DNA of 64,000 nucleotides from Reyranellaceae bacterium. GTDB taxonomy: Bacteria > Pseudomonadota > Alphaproteobacteria > Reyranellales > Reyranellaceae. Each line of letters opens with the position of its first letter. Positions within the stretch are counted from its first letter, which is position 1. Location of the stretch: positions 38,322-102,321 of the forward strand of contig JALHMM010000012.1 of NCBI GenBank assembly GCA_022844045.1, given 5' to 3'. Below the pieces are notes generated by a model, which did not search any database, was not told the origin of the DNA, and saw only the letters and a program-made list of their open reading frames with translations. Made by a program: the position numbers and the translations under genes. Below, piece by piece: positions 38,334 through 46,843 of the stretch.

Positions 38334-39488
38334 ATGGCCGGAGTCTCGGCGCCATCGCTGCGACGGCTATGGCGGCGGCCCGCGATCCGCGCCGCCGTCT
38401 GGCAAGCGCTGGCGCTGGCGGCGGTGCTCGCCAGCGTGTGGTGGATCGCCGGCAACGTCGCCACCAACCTGCCGCGCCTGAAGATGGAGCTGCGGTTCGC
38501 TTTCCTCGGCGACCGCGCCTCCTTCGAGCTGGGCGAAAACTGGCTGGGCTACCGCGCCGGCGAGACCTACCTGCGCGCCTTCCTCGGCGGGCTGGGCAAC
38601 ACGCTGCAGGTCTCTGTGCTGGGCATCGCGCTCACGGCGATCGTCGGCACGGCGGTAGCGCTGCTACGGCTATCAGGCAACCTGTTGGTCGGCCGCCTCG
38701 CTGGCGCCTATGTCGAGATCGCGCGCAACACGCCGCTGCTGCTGCACCTGCTGTTCTGGCAGTCCCTGCTGGTCGCGGTGCTGCCGCCACCGCGCCAGGC
38801 GTGGACGCCGCTGCCGGCGACGACTCTCTCCAACCGCGGCCTGACCGTACCGGCGATCGACTGGCAGCCGGCCTTCGGCTGGGCGGTGCTGGCGCTGGTC
38901 GCGGCCTGGGCGGTGGTGCGCCTGCTGCGGCGCGCATGGCCCTCGGCATTGGCGCCGATGGCGGTGCGGGCAGCGCTGATTCTGTTGCCACCGCTGCTGG
39001 TGCTGGGGCTCGGCGCCGAGGTGCCGGCGGTGGAGCGGCCGGTGCTGCGCGGCTTCAACGTCGTCGGCGGAATCACGGTCTCGCCGGAGTTCTTCGCGCT
39101 GCTGATCGGGCTGGTGTTCTGCCATGCCGGCTTCGCCGCCGAGACCATCCGCGGCGGTATCCTCGGCGTGCCCAAGGGGCAATGGGAAGCGGCGCGCAGT
39201 CTCGGCCTGTCGCGCTGGGCGGTGATGCGCCATGTCGTGCTGCCGCTGGCGCTGCGCATCGTCGTGCCGCCGCTGACCTCCAACTTCCTCAGCCTGACCA
39301 AGTCGAGCTCGCTGGCGGTGGCGATCGGCTATCCCGATCTGGTGCGCGTCTCGACGGTGGCGATCAGCGAGACCGGCCGCGCCATCGAGTGCATCGCCAT
39401 CATCCTCGCGGTCTACCTCACGCTCAGCCTGCTCACCTCGCTGCTGATGAACTGGTACAACCGGCGCGTCGCGCTGCGGGGCGCTTGA
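38334..39488 (+). CDS. aapQ: General amino-acid ABC transporter permease (AapQ-like)
   Basis: 384 residues. It has the long N-terminal part (about 1-90) and the large periplasmic insert seen in AapQ. A permease core follows, with FAAETIRGGILGVPKGQWEA as the EAA loop and NTPLLLHLLFW in the first half. Membrane helices include AVWQALALAAVLASVWWIAG. It works with AapM as the membrane pair. Starts 33 bases after aapJ and ends one base before aapM. Confidence 0.9.
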   Translation: MAGVSAPSLRRLWRRPAIRAAVWQALALAAVLASVWWIAGNVATNLPRLKMELRFAFLGDRASFELGENWLGYRAGETYLRAFLGGLGNTLQVSVLGIALTAIVGTAVALLRLSGNLLVGRLAGAYVEIARNTPLLLHLLFWQSLLVAVLPPPRQAWTPLPATTLSNRGLTVPAIDWQPAFGWAVLALVAAWAVVRLLRRAWPSALAPMAVRAALILLPPLLVLGLGAEVPAVERPVLRGFNVVGGITVSPEFFALLIGLVFCHAGFAAETIRGGILGVPKGQWEAARSLGLSRWAVMRHVVLPLALRIVVPPLTSNFLSLTKSSSLAVAIGYPDLVRVSTVAISETGRAIECIAIILAVYLTLSLLTSLLMNWYNRRVALRGA

Positions 39489-39489
39489 G

Positions 39490-40617
39490 ATGGCAGTCGC
39501 CGCCGAACCGCCACGCGTCCAGCGCCCGCCGCCACCAGCGCCCTCGGGCGCGCTGCTGTGGCTGCGGCGCAACTTCTTCGACGGCTGGCACGGCGTTCTG
39601 CTGACCGCGCTCGGCATCTGGTTCCTCGCCGTGACCTTGCCCGGGCTGTGGCGCTGGCTGGTCGCCGACAGCCGCGTGGCGCCGGCCGGCTACGACGACT
39701 GCCTGAAATCGGGCGGCGCGTGCTGGGCCTATCTCCAGGCCAAGTGGCGGCTGATCCTGTTCGGCACCTATCCCTTCGACCTGCAGTGGCGGCCGGCGCT
39801 CGCGGTCGGCCTGTTCTGCGCCGCCGTCGGCCTCTCGGCACCGCGCGCGATGTGGGCGAGCCGGTCGCGGCGATGGGCGATGGCCGCGGTGTGGGCGGCG
39901 ACGATCCTCGCTATCGGCGTGCTGATGTGGGGCGGCGTCGCGGGATTGCGTCCCGTGCCGCATCGGCTGTGGGCGGGGCTGCCGCTGACCTTGGGCCTGG
40001 CGGTGATCGGCTGCGGCGTGGCCTTTGGCCTGGCGCTGCTGCTGGCGCTGGGGCGACGCAGCGACATGCCGGTGATCTCCTGGCTGTGCACGGGCTACAT
40101 CGAGTTCATTCGCGGCGTGCCGCTGATCAGCCTCCTGTTCCTCGCCACCATCCTGTTCCCGCTGGTGGTGCCGGCGGATGTCGATGTCGACAAGCTGCTG
40201 CGCGCCCAGCTCGCCTTCGTGATGTTCTTCGCCGCCTACATGGCCGAGGCGATCCGCGGCGGCCTGCAGTCGATTCCGCCGGGCCAGTACGCCGCCGCCG
40301 AGTCGCTGGGCCTGGGCTATTGGCGCATGCATCTCGACGTCGTCCTGCCGCAGGCGCTGCGCGTCACCCTGCCGTCGCTGGTCAACATCTTCATCGCCGC
40401 GTTCAAGGACACCTCGCTGGTCACGATCATCTCGATGCTGGATCTGCTGGGCACCGCCAACGCCGCCAAGGCCGATCCGGCGTGGTGGGGGCTGTACATC
40501 GAATCCTATCTCTTCATCGCCGCGATCTACTTCGTGGCCTGCGCCGCGATGTCCGCCTACAGCCAGCGGCTGGAGGCGCGGCTGGCCGCCGGTTCGGGTG
40601 GAGGGCGACGTGGCTGA
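39490..40617 (+). CDS. aapM: General amino-acid ABC transporter permease (AapM-like)
   Basis: 375 residues. Four or more membrane helices precede the permease core. The EAA loop is [20 protein letters not shown], followed by [20 protein letters not shown]. It starts with the AapM-like [13 protein letters not shown] segment. Its stop overlaps the aapP start by eight bases. With AapQ it forms the channel for general amino-acid uptake. Confidence 0.9.
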   Translation: MAVAAEPPRVQRPPPPAPSGALLWLRRNFFDGWHGVLLTALGIWFLAVTLPGLWRWLVADSRVAPAGYDDCLKSGGACWAYLQAKWRLILFGTYPFDLQWRPALAVGLFCAAVGLSAPRAMWASRSRRWAMAAVWAATILAIGVLMWGGVAGLRPVPHRLWAGLPLTLGLAVIGCGVAFGLALLLALGRRSDMPVISWLCTGYIEFIRGVPLISLLFLATILFPLVVPADVDVDKLLRAQLAFVMFFAAYMAEAIRGGLQSIPPGQYAAAESLGLGYWRMHLDVVLPQALRVTLPSLVNIFIAAFKDTSLVTIISMLDLLGTANAAKADPAWWGLYIESYLFIAAIYFVACAAMSAYSQRLEARLAAGSGGGRRG

Positions 40618-41371
40618 GGCGGTGCCGCTCCTGCGCCTGCGCGGCGTCACCAAGCGCTATCGCGCGATCGTGGCGCTCGATGGCGTCGATCTCGACGTCG
40701 CCGCCGGCGAGCGGGTGGTCGTCTGCGGCGCCTCGGGCTCGGGCAAGTCGACCCTGGTGCAGTGCGTCAACGGGCTGGTGCGCCACGACGCTGGCACCAT
40801 CACGCTCGATGGCATCGAGGTGTCGCACGCTCTGGGCACGCTGCCGGAGGTGCGGGCGCGCGTCGCCATGGTGTTCCAGCAGTTCAATCTCTTCCCGCAC
40901 CTGACCGCGCTGGAGAATTGCACGCTCGGTCCGCGCCGCGTGCGCGGCCTGGGCTTGCGCGATGCCGAGGCGCTGGCGATGGTCCATCTCGAGCGCCTGC
41001 GCATCCCCGAGCAGGCGCGCAAGTATCCCGCCGAGCTGTCGGGCGGTCAGCAGCAGCGCGTCGCCATCGCGCGCGCGCTGGCGATGGAGCCGCGGCTGAT
41101 GCTGTTCGACGAGCCGACCTCGGCGCTCGACCCCGAGATGATCCGCGAGGTGCTCGACGTCATGCTCGACCTCGCGCACGCCGGCATGACCATGGTCGTA
41201 GTGACGCACGAGATGGGCTTCGCCCGCGAGGCGGCGGACCGGGTCGTGTTCATGGATCACGGCCGCATCGTCGAGCAGGCGCCGCCGGAACGCTTCTTCG
41301 CCGCGCCGCAGAACGCGCGCACGCGCACGTTTCTTGCCGATGTGCTCGGGCCGCGCGGGGTGCTGACGTGA
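40610..41371 (+). CDS. aapP: Amino-acid ABC transporter ATP-binding protein (AapP-like)
   Basis: 253 residues from the GTG at 40610, five bases after a GGAGGG site; a GTG at 40598 is less well placed. Walker A is GASGSGKST, the Q-loop sits in [13 protein letters not shown], the signature is LSGGQQQR, Walker B is [13 protein letters not shown] and the H-loop VVTHEMGFA. It is a GlnQ/AapP-type ATPase that powers the AapQM permease. It overlaps the GntR gene by four bases (GTGA). Confidence 0.93.
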   Translation: MAEAVPLLRLRGVTKRYRAIVALDGVDLDVAAGERVVVCGASGSGKSTLVQCVNGLVRHDAGTITLDGIEVSHALGTLPEVRARVAMVFQQFNLFPHLTALENCTLGPRRVRGLGLRDAEALAMVHLERLRIPEQARKYPAELSGGQQQRVAIARALAMEPRLMLFDEPTSALDPEMIREVLDVMLDLAHAGMTMVVVTHEMGFAREAADRVVFMDHGRIVEQAPPERFFAAPQNARTRTFLADVLGPRGVLT

Positions 41372-42069
41372 AGCTTTCCCGCAAGACCGCGCCCTCAGGC
41401 GACGGCGCCCGCGCGCACGTGCCGCTGCACGATCGCGCCTACGCCGCGATCGGCACCGCGCTGATGACGGGGCGCCTCGCGCCCGGCCAGAGCGTCACCA
41501 TCCGCGGCCTGGCGACGGCGCTGGGCATCAGCCCGACGCCGATCCGCGAAGCGGTGCGCCGGCTGGTCGCCGAGGGCACGCTGGCGCTGCTGGCCAACCG
41601 CCGGCTGCGCGTGCCGACCATGACCGCCGCCGAGTTGGAGGAGTTGCGCGAGATCCGGCTGGCGCTGGAGGGGCTGGCGACGCGTCTAGCGGCCGAGCGC
41701 ATGACGGCCGGCGACCTCGTGGCGCTGGAAAGTATCGACGCGGCGATCGTGCGGGCGCGCGGTCGCGGCGACGTGCGCCGCATGATGGCGGAGATCCAGC
41801 GCTTCCATCACGCCGTGTACCGGCTGGCCGGCCGGCCGGCGCTGATGCGGCTGATCGAAGCGCAGTGGCGACGCAGCGGCCCGTGGATCGGCGAGCTGTT
41901 CACGGGCTATGCCGCGCACGAGCGCGGCCGGCTGCGGCGCCGCTTTCTCGACGCGCTCGCGCGCGGCGACCGCGCCGATGCCTGCGCGACGATGGCCGAG
42001 GATATCTCGGCGGCGCTCGCCTACCTTGTCGAGAGGGCGCGCGCCCGCGCTCGCAAAGAGACTCAGTAG
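41368..42069 (+). CDS. GntR-family regulator with FCD domain
   Basis: 233 residues from a GTG overlapping the aapP stop. The N-terminal winged helix has [20 protein letters not shown] and the recognition region [15 protein letters not shown]. The FCD ligand-binding domain (about 85-225) has the metal-type residues in [11 protein letters not shown] and the terminal helix [15 protein letters not shown]. Being last in the aap operon it probably senses the imported amino acid or its product. The stop overlaps the convergent NAD-binding gene by seven bases. Confidence 0.92.
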   Translation: MKLSRKTAPSGDGARAHVPLHDRAYAAIGTALMTGRLAPGQSVTIRGLATALGISPTPIREAVRRLVAEGTLALLANRRLRVPTMTAAELEELREIRLALEGLATRLAAERMTAGDLVALESIDAAIVRARGRGDVRRMMAEIQRFHHAVYRLAGRPALMRLIEAQWRRSGPWIGELFTGYAAHERGRLRRRFLDALARGDRADACATMAEDISAALAYLVERARARARKETQ

Positions 42070-42677
42070 GCGGCGGTGAAGCGTCGCTTCACGTGCTTGG
42101 GCGTCTCGATCTCGTCGACGACGGCGATGGCAAAGTCCTCGCGCGAGATCTGGCTGACGCCCTTGATGTCCTCCAGCAGGTGATCGAGACCCAGACGGAA
42201 CGTGCCGGTACGCTGGCCGGGCTGGATCGAGGCTGGTGGCGAGATCGCGGTCCAGTCGAGATCGTCGGCGGTGCGGATCGCCTCATAGGCCAGCGCCGCC
42301 GGCTTCGAGGTCGGCGGCTGGATGCCTTTTTCCGCCATGTGCTCGAAATGGGTGCGGCCGTCGCCGCGCAACAGGCTGCCGGCGCCGATCACGAACAACG
42401 CGCGCTTAACGCCAGCGCGGCGGATCGCGGCCAGCACTTGCTGGACATCCGCCTCGTTCCACTTGATCGAGGCGACGACCACGTCGTGACCCCTCAGCAC
42501 GGTGGTGAGGCCATCGACATCGGTGGTGTTGACCACCCGGGGCGTGAGGTTGGCGCGCGGCGGCAGCTTGGCGGCGTCGCGGGTCGTGCCAGTGACGCGG
42601 TGGCCGCGGCTCAGTGCCTCGTCGAGGATGCGGCCGCCGATGTTGCCGGTGGCGCCGATCAGCGCGATCGAGGTCAT
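42063..42677 (-). CDS. NAD(P)-binding protein, NmrA/SDR-a type
   Basis: 204 residues from the ATG at 42677. IALIGATGNIGGRILDEALS is the Rossmann start with the GATGNIGG atypical-SDR motif. DVVVASIKWN and ALFVIGAGSLL follow. There is no classical YxxxK site, so it resembles NmrA-like or flavin-reductase-like proteins. The stop of the upstream alpha/beta hydrolase overlaps the ATG (ATGA), suggesting a coupled pair. Function unknown. Confidence 0.85.
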   Translation of the reverse strand: MTSIALIGATGNIGGRILDEALSRGHRVTGTTRDAAKLPPRANLTPRVVNTTDVDGLTTVLRGHDVVVASIKWNEADVQQVLAAIRRAGVKRALFVIGAGSLLRGDGRTHFEHMAEKGIQPPTSKPAALAYEAIRTADDLDWTAISPPASIQPGQRTGTFRLGLDHLLEDIKGVSQISREDFAIAVVDEIETPKHVKRRFTAAY

Positions 42678-43573
42678 GGGCGGTGTTCCCGGGCGAGGTC
42701 GAGGATGGCGGCGGCGAAGTCGATCGGCGCTTCTTGCGGCAGGTTGTGGCCGATGCGCGGCAGCAGGCGGCGCTGGTAGGGGCCGGTGAAGAATCGCTGG
42801 TGCTTCTCCGACTGCTCGGCCGGCGCGACGCCATCGTTGCCGCCATGCAGCACCTTGGTCGGCGCGATGATCTTGGGCTTCGCCGCGAGCCGAGCCTCGA
42901 TCGGTGCCAGAGCAGGATCGCCCGGCGCGTAGCCGTAGCGGTGACGATAGGACTGGATGACGACGTCGACGAAGTCGGGATTGTCGAAGGAGGGCGCGCT
43001 TTTCTCGAAGGTCCCTTCGTCGAATTGCCATTCCGGCGACCACAGGCGCCACAGCAGGCGACAGATGTCGCGGCGGTTCTTCGTCAGCCCGGCGCGGCCG
43101 CGTTCGGTGTGGAAGTAGTACTGGTACCAGAAGCGATGCTCCTGCTCGGCCGCGACGGGCTCGGCCGAGGCGGCGATGTCCTGGATGTTGTAGCCGCCGC
43201 AGCTCACCAGCCCCGCGACGCGATCCGGCCACAGCGCCGCGACGATGCAGGCGGCGCGGCCGCCCCAGTCGTAGCCGGCGACGGTGGCGCGCGCGATGCG
43301 CAGCGCGTCCATGAACTGCAGCAGGTCGTGGCCCAGCGCCGCCTGCTCGCCCGAGCGCGGTGTACTGGCCGACAGGAAGCGCGTCGGGCCATAGCCGCGC
43401 AGATACGGCACCAGCACGCGCATGCCTGCCGCCGCCAGCCGTGGTGCCACCTCGTCGTAGGCGCGCACGTCGTAGGGAAAGCCGTGCAGCAGGATCACCG
43501 GCGCGCCGACGGCCGAGCCGTGATCCTCCCAGGCGACGTCGAGCACGTCGGTCTGAATGTGTTTGATCGTCAT
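42674..43573 (-). CDS. Alpha/beta hydrolase, epoxide hydrolase/haloalkane dehalogenase-like
   Basis: 299 residues. The oxyanion-hole motif HGFP is at 30-33, the nucleophile is Asp102 in GYDWGGRAA (Asp as in epoxide hydrolases and dehalogenases rather than Ser), and the catalytic His is in RIGHNLPQE near residue 277. The cap region (about 130-215) is rich in Tyr and Trp (HRFWYQYYFHTE), as in epoxide hydrolases. No signal peptide. Its start lies 66 bases from the divergent desaturase start. Substrate unknown. Confidence 0.88.
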   Translation of the reverse strand: MTIKHIQTDVLDVAWEDHGSAVGAPVILLHGFPYDVRAYDEVAPRLAAAGMRVLVPYLRGYGPTRFLSASTPRSGEQAALGHDLLQFMDALRIARATVAGYDWGGRAACIVAALWPDRVAGLVSCGGYNIQDIAASAEPVAAEQEHRFWYQYYFHTERGRAGLTKNRRDICRLLWRLWSPEWQFDEGTFEKSAPSFDNPDFVDVVIQSYRHRYGYAPGDPALAPIEARLAAKPKIIAPTKVLHGGNDGVAPAEQSEKHQRFFTGPYQRRLLPRIGHNLPQEAPIDFAAAILDLAREHRP

Positions 43574-43638
43574 GGGCCGAGCTTAGGACATTCGTGCCGC
43601 GTTGACAGGCCGGCATCGTCCGCTCAGGTTTGCATCAC

Positions 43639-44610
43639 ATGCTGGCCAAACCGCACGACTACATCAGCAGCGAGCAGATCGCCTCCTTGCGCGGCAAGTC
43701 CGACCTCGTGGGCGCGCTGCTGGTGCTGCACGCCTGGGGCCTGATCTTCGGCGCCATGGCGCTGTTCGTGTGGTTGCCCAACCCGCTGACCTTCATCGTC
43801 GCCGTGATGGTGATCGGCGCGCGCCAGCTCGGTATCGCCGTCCTGATGCATGACGCCGCGCATGGCCTGCTGTTCGACAGTAAGCGCCTGAACGACTGGG
43901 CCGGCACCTGGCTCTACGGCGCGCCGGTTGGCGCAAGCCTGGTGCTGTACCGGCCCTACCACCTGCAGCACCACCGCCACACCCAGCAGCCGCAGGATCC
44001 CGATCTCGGCCTGTCGGCGCCGTTTCCGATCACGCGCAACAGTCTGTGGCGCAAGGTGTTGCGCGACATGACCGGCCAGACCGCCTACCAGCGCCGCCGC
44101 GAGCAGTTCGTCCGCGCGATGGGACCGCGCGACCTCGGCCTCGCCACGCGGCTGCTGAACCTGCTGCGCAACGAGCGGAGCTTCTTCATCACCAACGCCG
44201 TCCTACTCGCGGGCCTCAGCGCACTGGGCTACTGGTGGCTCTATCCGGCGCTGTGGCTGCTGCCGCTGGCGACCTGGTACCAGCTCGTCAGCCGCGTCAG
44301 GAACATCGCCGAGCACGCCGTCGTGCCCGACAACGACGACCCGCTGCGCAACACGCGCACGACGAAGGCCAACTGGCTCGAGCGGCTGCTGATCGCGCCC
44401 TACTGGGTGAACTATCACCTCGAGCACCACCTGTTCCTCTTCGTGCCGTGCTGGCGTTTGCCCGCCGCACATCGCGCGCTTGTGGGCGGCGGCTTCGAGC
44501 CGAAGATGGAAGTGCGCCGTGGCTATGTCGAGGTGCTCAAGCGCGCGACGGCCAAGCTGATCGACGGGCCGCCGGACCAGGGCCGCGTGCGCGGCCCGGC
44601 GCATATCTAG
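43639..44610 (+). CDS. Membrane fatty-acid desaturase / hydroxylase-type
   Basis: 323 residues from the ATG at 43639 (a TTG at 43630 is also in frame). Three histidine boxes are visible: HDAAH (71-75), HLQHHRH (108-114) and HLEHH near residue 265. Membrane helices flank them. These bind the di-iron centre that introduces double bonds or hydroxyl groups into acyl chains. The box spacing fits acyl-lipid desaturases. Its stop is shared (CTAG) with the convergent metallophosphoesterase stop. Confidence 0.9.
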   Translation: MLAKPHDYISSEQIASLRGKSDLVGALLVLHAWGLIFGAMALFVWLPNPLTFIVAVMVIGARQLGIAVLMHDAAHGLLFDSKRLNDWAGTWLYGAPVGASLVLYRPYHLQHHRHTQQPQDPDLGLSAPFPITRNSLWRKVLRDMTGQTAYQRRREQFVRAMGPRDLGLATRLLNLLRNERSFFITNAVLLAGLSALGYWWLYPALWLLPLATWYQLVSRVRNIAEHAVVPDNDDPLRNTRTTKANWLERLLIAPYWVNYHLEHHLFLFVPCWRLPAAHRALVGGGFEPKMEVRRGYVEVLKRATAKLIDGPPDQGRVRGPAHI

Positions 44611-45443
44611 TGTTTGTGCGCGCGTAGGTCGCCGTAAGCCTCTGGGATCGTCTCGATATTGTGCAGCGTCATCCCCGGCGGCCGCACCAGTTGGCTCTCG
44701 ACCGTGCCGTTGGCATGGAAGGCGTGATCGACATAGCCCACGACCTTCGGGCCATAGGTCGGCTGGAAGAAATCCGGCAGGATGAACGCGGTCGACGGCG
44801 CCCAGACGTCGCGCCAGCCGCCGCCGTCGGTCGCGCGGAACTGATGCACGTGGCCGCAGGCGACCAGGCGAAGCGTCGCGCCGCTCAGCGTCGACAGCAG
44901 TCCACCGCGCGCCGCCGGTGGCAGGAAGCGACCGTCGAGGGCGGTCTCGGCCGGCGAGGCGTCGTAGAGCGGCTTGTGCACGAAGAGCGCGATCGACCGG
45001 CCGTTGGCGGTCGAGGCGGCTTGGCGCACGAAGTTGCTCTGATCGGCATCGGCGGAAAGATCGGAGCCCGCGAGCTGGGCGTTGACGCCGATCAGCCGCC
45101 AGCCGGGGATGTCGTGCGCCCAGTAGTCCTCGCCAAACACAGCGCGGTAGCGGGCGCGACGGTCCTCGTCGATCGGCTGCTTCGAGCCGATGCCCTGGCT
45201 ATCGCCGATGTCGTGGTTGCCGGGGATCGCCAACCAGTCGAGATCGAGCGCCTCGTGCAAGCCGTGCGCGCGGCGCAGATCGGCGTCGAGGTCGGCACCG
45301 TTGAGCGAGATATCGCCGCTGTTTATCACCAGATCGACGGCCGCCTCGTGCAACGCCTCACCCAGGCGGGCGAAGTTGGTGTTGAAGAACGGTTTGGCCT
45401 CGCTGAGATGCGTGTCCGAGATCTGGGCGATGCGCACGGTCAT
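44607..45443 (-). CDS. Calcineurin-like metallophosphoesterase
   Basis: 278 residues from the ATG at 45443 with GGAGG upstream. The two-metal site is spread over ISDTHLSE, NSGDISLNG, PGNHDIGD, the His of LFVHKPLY and GHVHQFRA. This pattern matches cAMP phosphodiesterase-like and related class III metallophosphoesterases. The substrate is unknown. The gene lies between a convergent desaturase and an MFS transporter reading the same way. Confidence 0.88.
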   Translation of the reverse strand: MTVRIAQISDTHLSEAKPFFNTNFARLGEALHEAAVDLVINSGDISLNGADLDADLRRAHGLHEALDLDWLAIPGNHDIGDSQGIGSKQPIDEDRRARYRAVFGEDYWAHDIPGWRLIGVNAQLAGSDLSADADQSNFVRQAASTANGRSIALFVHKPLYDASPAETALDGRFLPPAARGGLLSTLSGATLRLVACGHVHQFRATDGGGWRDVWAPSTAFILPDFFQPTYGPKVVGYVDHAFHANGTVESQLVRPPGMTLHNIETIPEAYGDLRAHKH

Positions 45444-45521
45444 GACTGCCTCCAAGATGGCATGTCGCCAACTTGCCCGAACTGCGTCTCAGTCGTGTGA
45501 CGCCGCCTGAACGCGAGCCTA

Positions 45522-46745
45522 TCATGCCAGCGGCGCTGGCGGTGAGCGGCGCGACAGGATGATGGCGATGGCGGCGATCTGGCAGGCGATGCAGACGCCC
45601 AAAGCCGCCGGGTATCCGCCGGCGAAGTCCTTCACCACACCGAGCAGCGCCGGCCCCAGCGCGTAGGTGAACTGGTTGATCGCGGCCGACAGCGCCATCA
45701 GCATGCCGAACGAGCCGGCCTCGAACTCGCGCTGCACGATCAGCGAGGGCAGGGTGATCAGGTTGCCGACCGAGAGGCCGAACAGCGAGGCCAAAGCGAT
45801 CAGCGCCACGGTGTCGGTGGTGTGGATCATCAGGAACAGCGCGCTGGCCTGGCTGGCCAGCGACAGCGCGGTGACCAGGCGCTGGTTGAGCCGGTCGATG
45901 AAAAAGCCCAGCCCGACGCGGCCGACCACGGCGCAGATCGAGGCCAGCGACAGCGCTACGCCCGAGAGATAGCGGCCGATCATCGGCTCGAGGAAAGCGA
46001 TCAGGTGCACGAGAAAGCCGACCTGGGCTACCAGAGCAAGCGCGAAGGGCGCCGCCACGGTCCAGAACTGCAGGCTGCCGAGCGCGCGCGGTCGCGTCCA
46101 GGTGCCGGATGCGGCTGGTGCGATGGCGGTGATGCGCGGCCGGTGCGGCGGCCAGTCGACCCACAGCAGGATCGCGGGACCGACGATCAGCAAGGTGGCG
46201 ATGGCGGCGACGAGCATCGCGGTGGCGAAATCGAAGACGCCGATCAGCGCCACCAGGGCCGGCCCGAAGACGATGCCGGCGACGCTGGCGCCGTTTAGCG
46301 CGAAGCTGATCGCCATGCCGCGCCGCGCGCTGAACCACAGGCCGAGGATGACGTTGATGATGGCGATGCTGGTGCCCGCCCAGCCAAACGACATCAGCAG
46401 GAAGGCGCCGTAGAGCTGCCAGGGTTCGCGCACCAGAGCCAGCAGCGCGCCCGAGCCGCACAAGGTCAGCAGGCCCGCCAGCGCCACATTGCGCGGCCCG
46501 AAGCGGCGCACGGCGTCGCTGACCCAGATCACGATCACGCCGCCCAGCAGGTAGTAGACCGTGGTGGCGGTCGAGATCAGCGATGTCGGCCAGCCGTAGA
46601 GCCTGCGCAACTCGGCGAGGTAGACCGTGTGGCCGTAGAAGCCGAAACCCCAGGCGGCGACCGCCAGCAGGAAGCAGGCGAAGACGGTCTTCCAGCCGGC
46701 GTAGCCGCGCGCGGCCTCGTCGACAGTGGGGATGCTCGTGGACAT
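45522..46745 (-). CDS. MFS transporter
   Basis: 407 residues from the ATG at 46745; an in-frame ATG at 46781 would add twelve residues. About 12 helices starting TVFACFLLAVAAWGFGFYG, with SDAVRRFGPRNVALAGL after helix 2. It resembles OFA/monocarboxylate-type carriers, similar in style to the MFS at 8832 but not a close copy. Neither start has a strong ribosome site. It is divergent from the alkylsulfatase 98 bases away, so it may move a product or substrate of that enzyme. Confidence 0.88.
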   Translation of the reverse strand: MSTSIPTVDEAARGYAGWKTVFACFLLAVAAWGFGFYGHTVYLAELRRLYGWPTSLISTATTVYYLLGGVIVIWVSDAVRRFGPRNVALAGLLTLCGSGALLALVREPWQLYGAFLLMSFGWAGTSIAIINVILGLWFSARRGMAISFALNGASVAGIVFGPALVALIGVFDFATAMLVAAIATLLIVGPAILLWVDWPPHRPRITAIAPAASGTWTRPRALGSLQFWTVAAPFALALVAQVGFLVHLIAFLEPMIGRYLSGVALSLASICAVVGRVGLGFFIDRLNQRLVTALSLASQASALFLMIHTTDTVALIALASLFGLSVGNLITLPSLIVQREFEAGSFGMLMALSAAINQFTYALGPALLGVVKDFAGGYPAALGVCIACQIAAIAIILSRRSPPAPLA

Positions 46746-46843
46746 CAGGCGAGATGCCGTCGCTTCACACGCCGCGTCCATCGCGAATCTTGTCGCCGCA
46801 CAATCGGTGTAAGCTGCCGTCAAAAGTAGGAGGGGGACAATCA

